DNA of 64,000 bases from Variovorax sp. (GTDB taxonomy: Bacteria; Pseudomonadota; Gammaproteobacteria; Burkholderiales; Burkholderiaceae_C): NCBI GenBank assembly GCA_025352265.1, contig JANXTS010000059.1, positions 1 through 64,000 of the forward strand. Reading direction: 5' to 3'. Below, piece by piece: positions 63,944 to 64,000 of this stretch (its first letter is position 1; each line of letters begins with the position of its first letter). Made by a program: the position numbers and the translations under genes. The notes under the pieces were generated by a model. The model worked only from the letters and a program-made list of their open reading frames with translations. It was not told where the DNA came from and did no database searches.

Positions 63944-64000
63944 AAGGGTCACCCCGTCACGGCGCAAGTTTCATCGTGGGGCGACTCCCGGAGATTTATT

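Noticed and set aside
1..64000. CRISPR array, prophage, insertion sequence or toxin-antitoxin pair
   Set aside because: No regularly spaced repeats, transposase or integrase motifs, or target-site duplications were seen; tRNA-Pro has no integrase beside it.

Overview
The window looks like a chromosomal segment of a betaproteobacterium in Burkholderiales, most likely Comamonadaceae (Variovorax/Rhodoferax-like). This rests on gene content and order seen here: thrS-infC-rpmI-rplT-pheS-pheT-ihfA-merR-tRNA-Pro, alaA-hom-thrC beside molybdopterin genes, rpsF-priB-rpsR-rplI-dnaB, a SWIB protein with an H1-like tail, and a tripartite tricarboxylate (Tct) transporter with its Bug-type binding protein. 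It is mostly ordinary core chromosome; I saw no prophage, insertion sequence, integrase or CRISPR array.

Layout. 1-8300 (minus): translation operon headed by thrS, with a candidate attenuator leader peptide upstream and an AUC-start infC inside it. 8300-10180: aceA with a palindrome-rich 0.5 kb upstream region. 10180-13610: an EamA exporter, a SWIB/H1-like protein and a thiamine-diphosphate enzyme with a hexanucleotide repeat at its 3' end. 13700-23250 (plus): a TetR regulator followed by TctC-TctB-TctA, two TIM-barrel isomerases, an enolase-superfamily enzyme, a Gfo/Idh/MocA dehydrogenase and a DUF993 protein. This is the best candidate for an uncharacterised catabolic pathway, probably for a sugar acid. 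23450-24230: FMN riboswitch and ribH2. 24400-30670: TSUP and MFS transporters with a divergent AraC regulator, DUF2501, a hypothetical gene, a SulP transporter and an orphan receiver domain.

30720-42120 (minus): thiolase-arfB, clpB with a small membrane protein, then alaA-hom-thrC-mobB-moeA-moaD-moaE. 42219-45190 (plus): Mth938-like protein, Bcp peroxiredoxin and a PIN-PhoH ATPase. 45308-45960: a decayed WYL-type regulator. 45974-49063 (minus): replication/ribosome operon. 49173-53346: a hypothetical gene, then divergent ppsA and its regulatory protein ppsR. 53389-56358: ahpC-ahpF with an OxyR-like site, and bacterioferritin.

56500-64000 (plus) is an iron-homeostasis island. A Fur-like box precedes a PepSY membrane protein, a DUF2271 gene broken by an amber codon, DUF4198, an ApbE flavin transferase and a membrane-anchored flavodoxin reductase. 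These read together as an extracytoplasmic flavin-based electron-transfer (probably ferric-reductase-like) system. They are followed by bfd, tonB-exbB-exbD and hemP with its own Fur-like box, so the region links iron storage, release and energised uptake.
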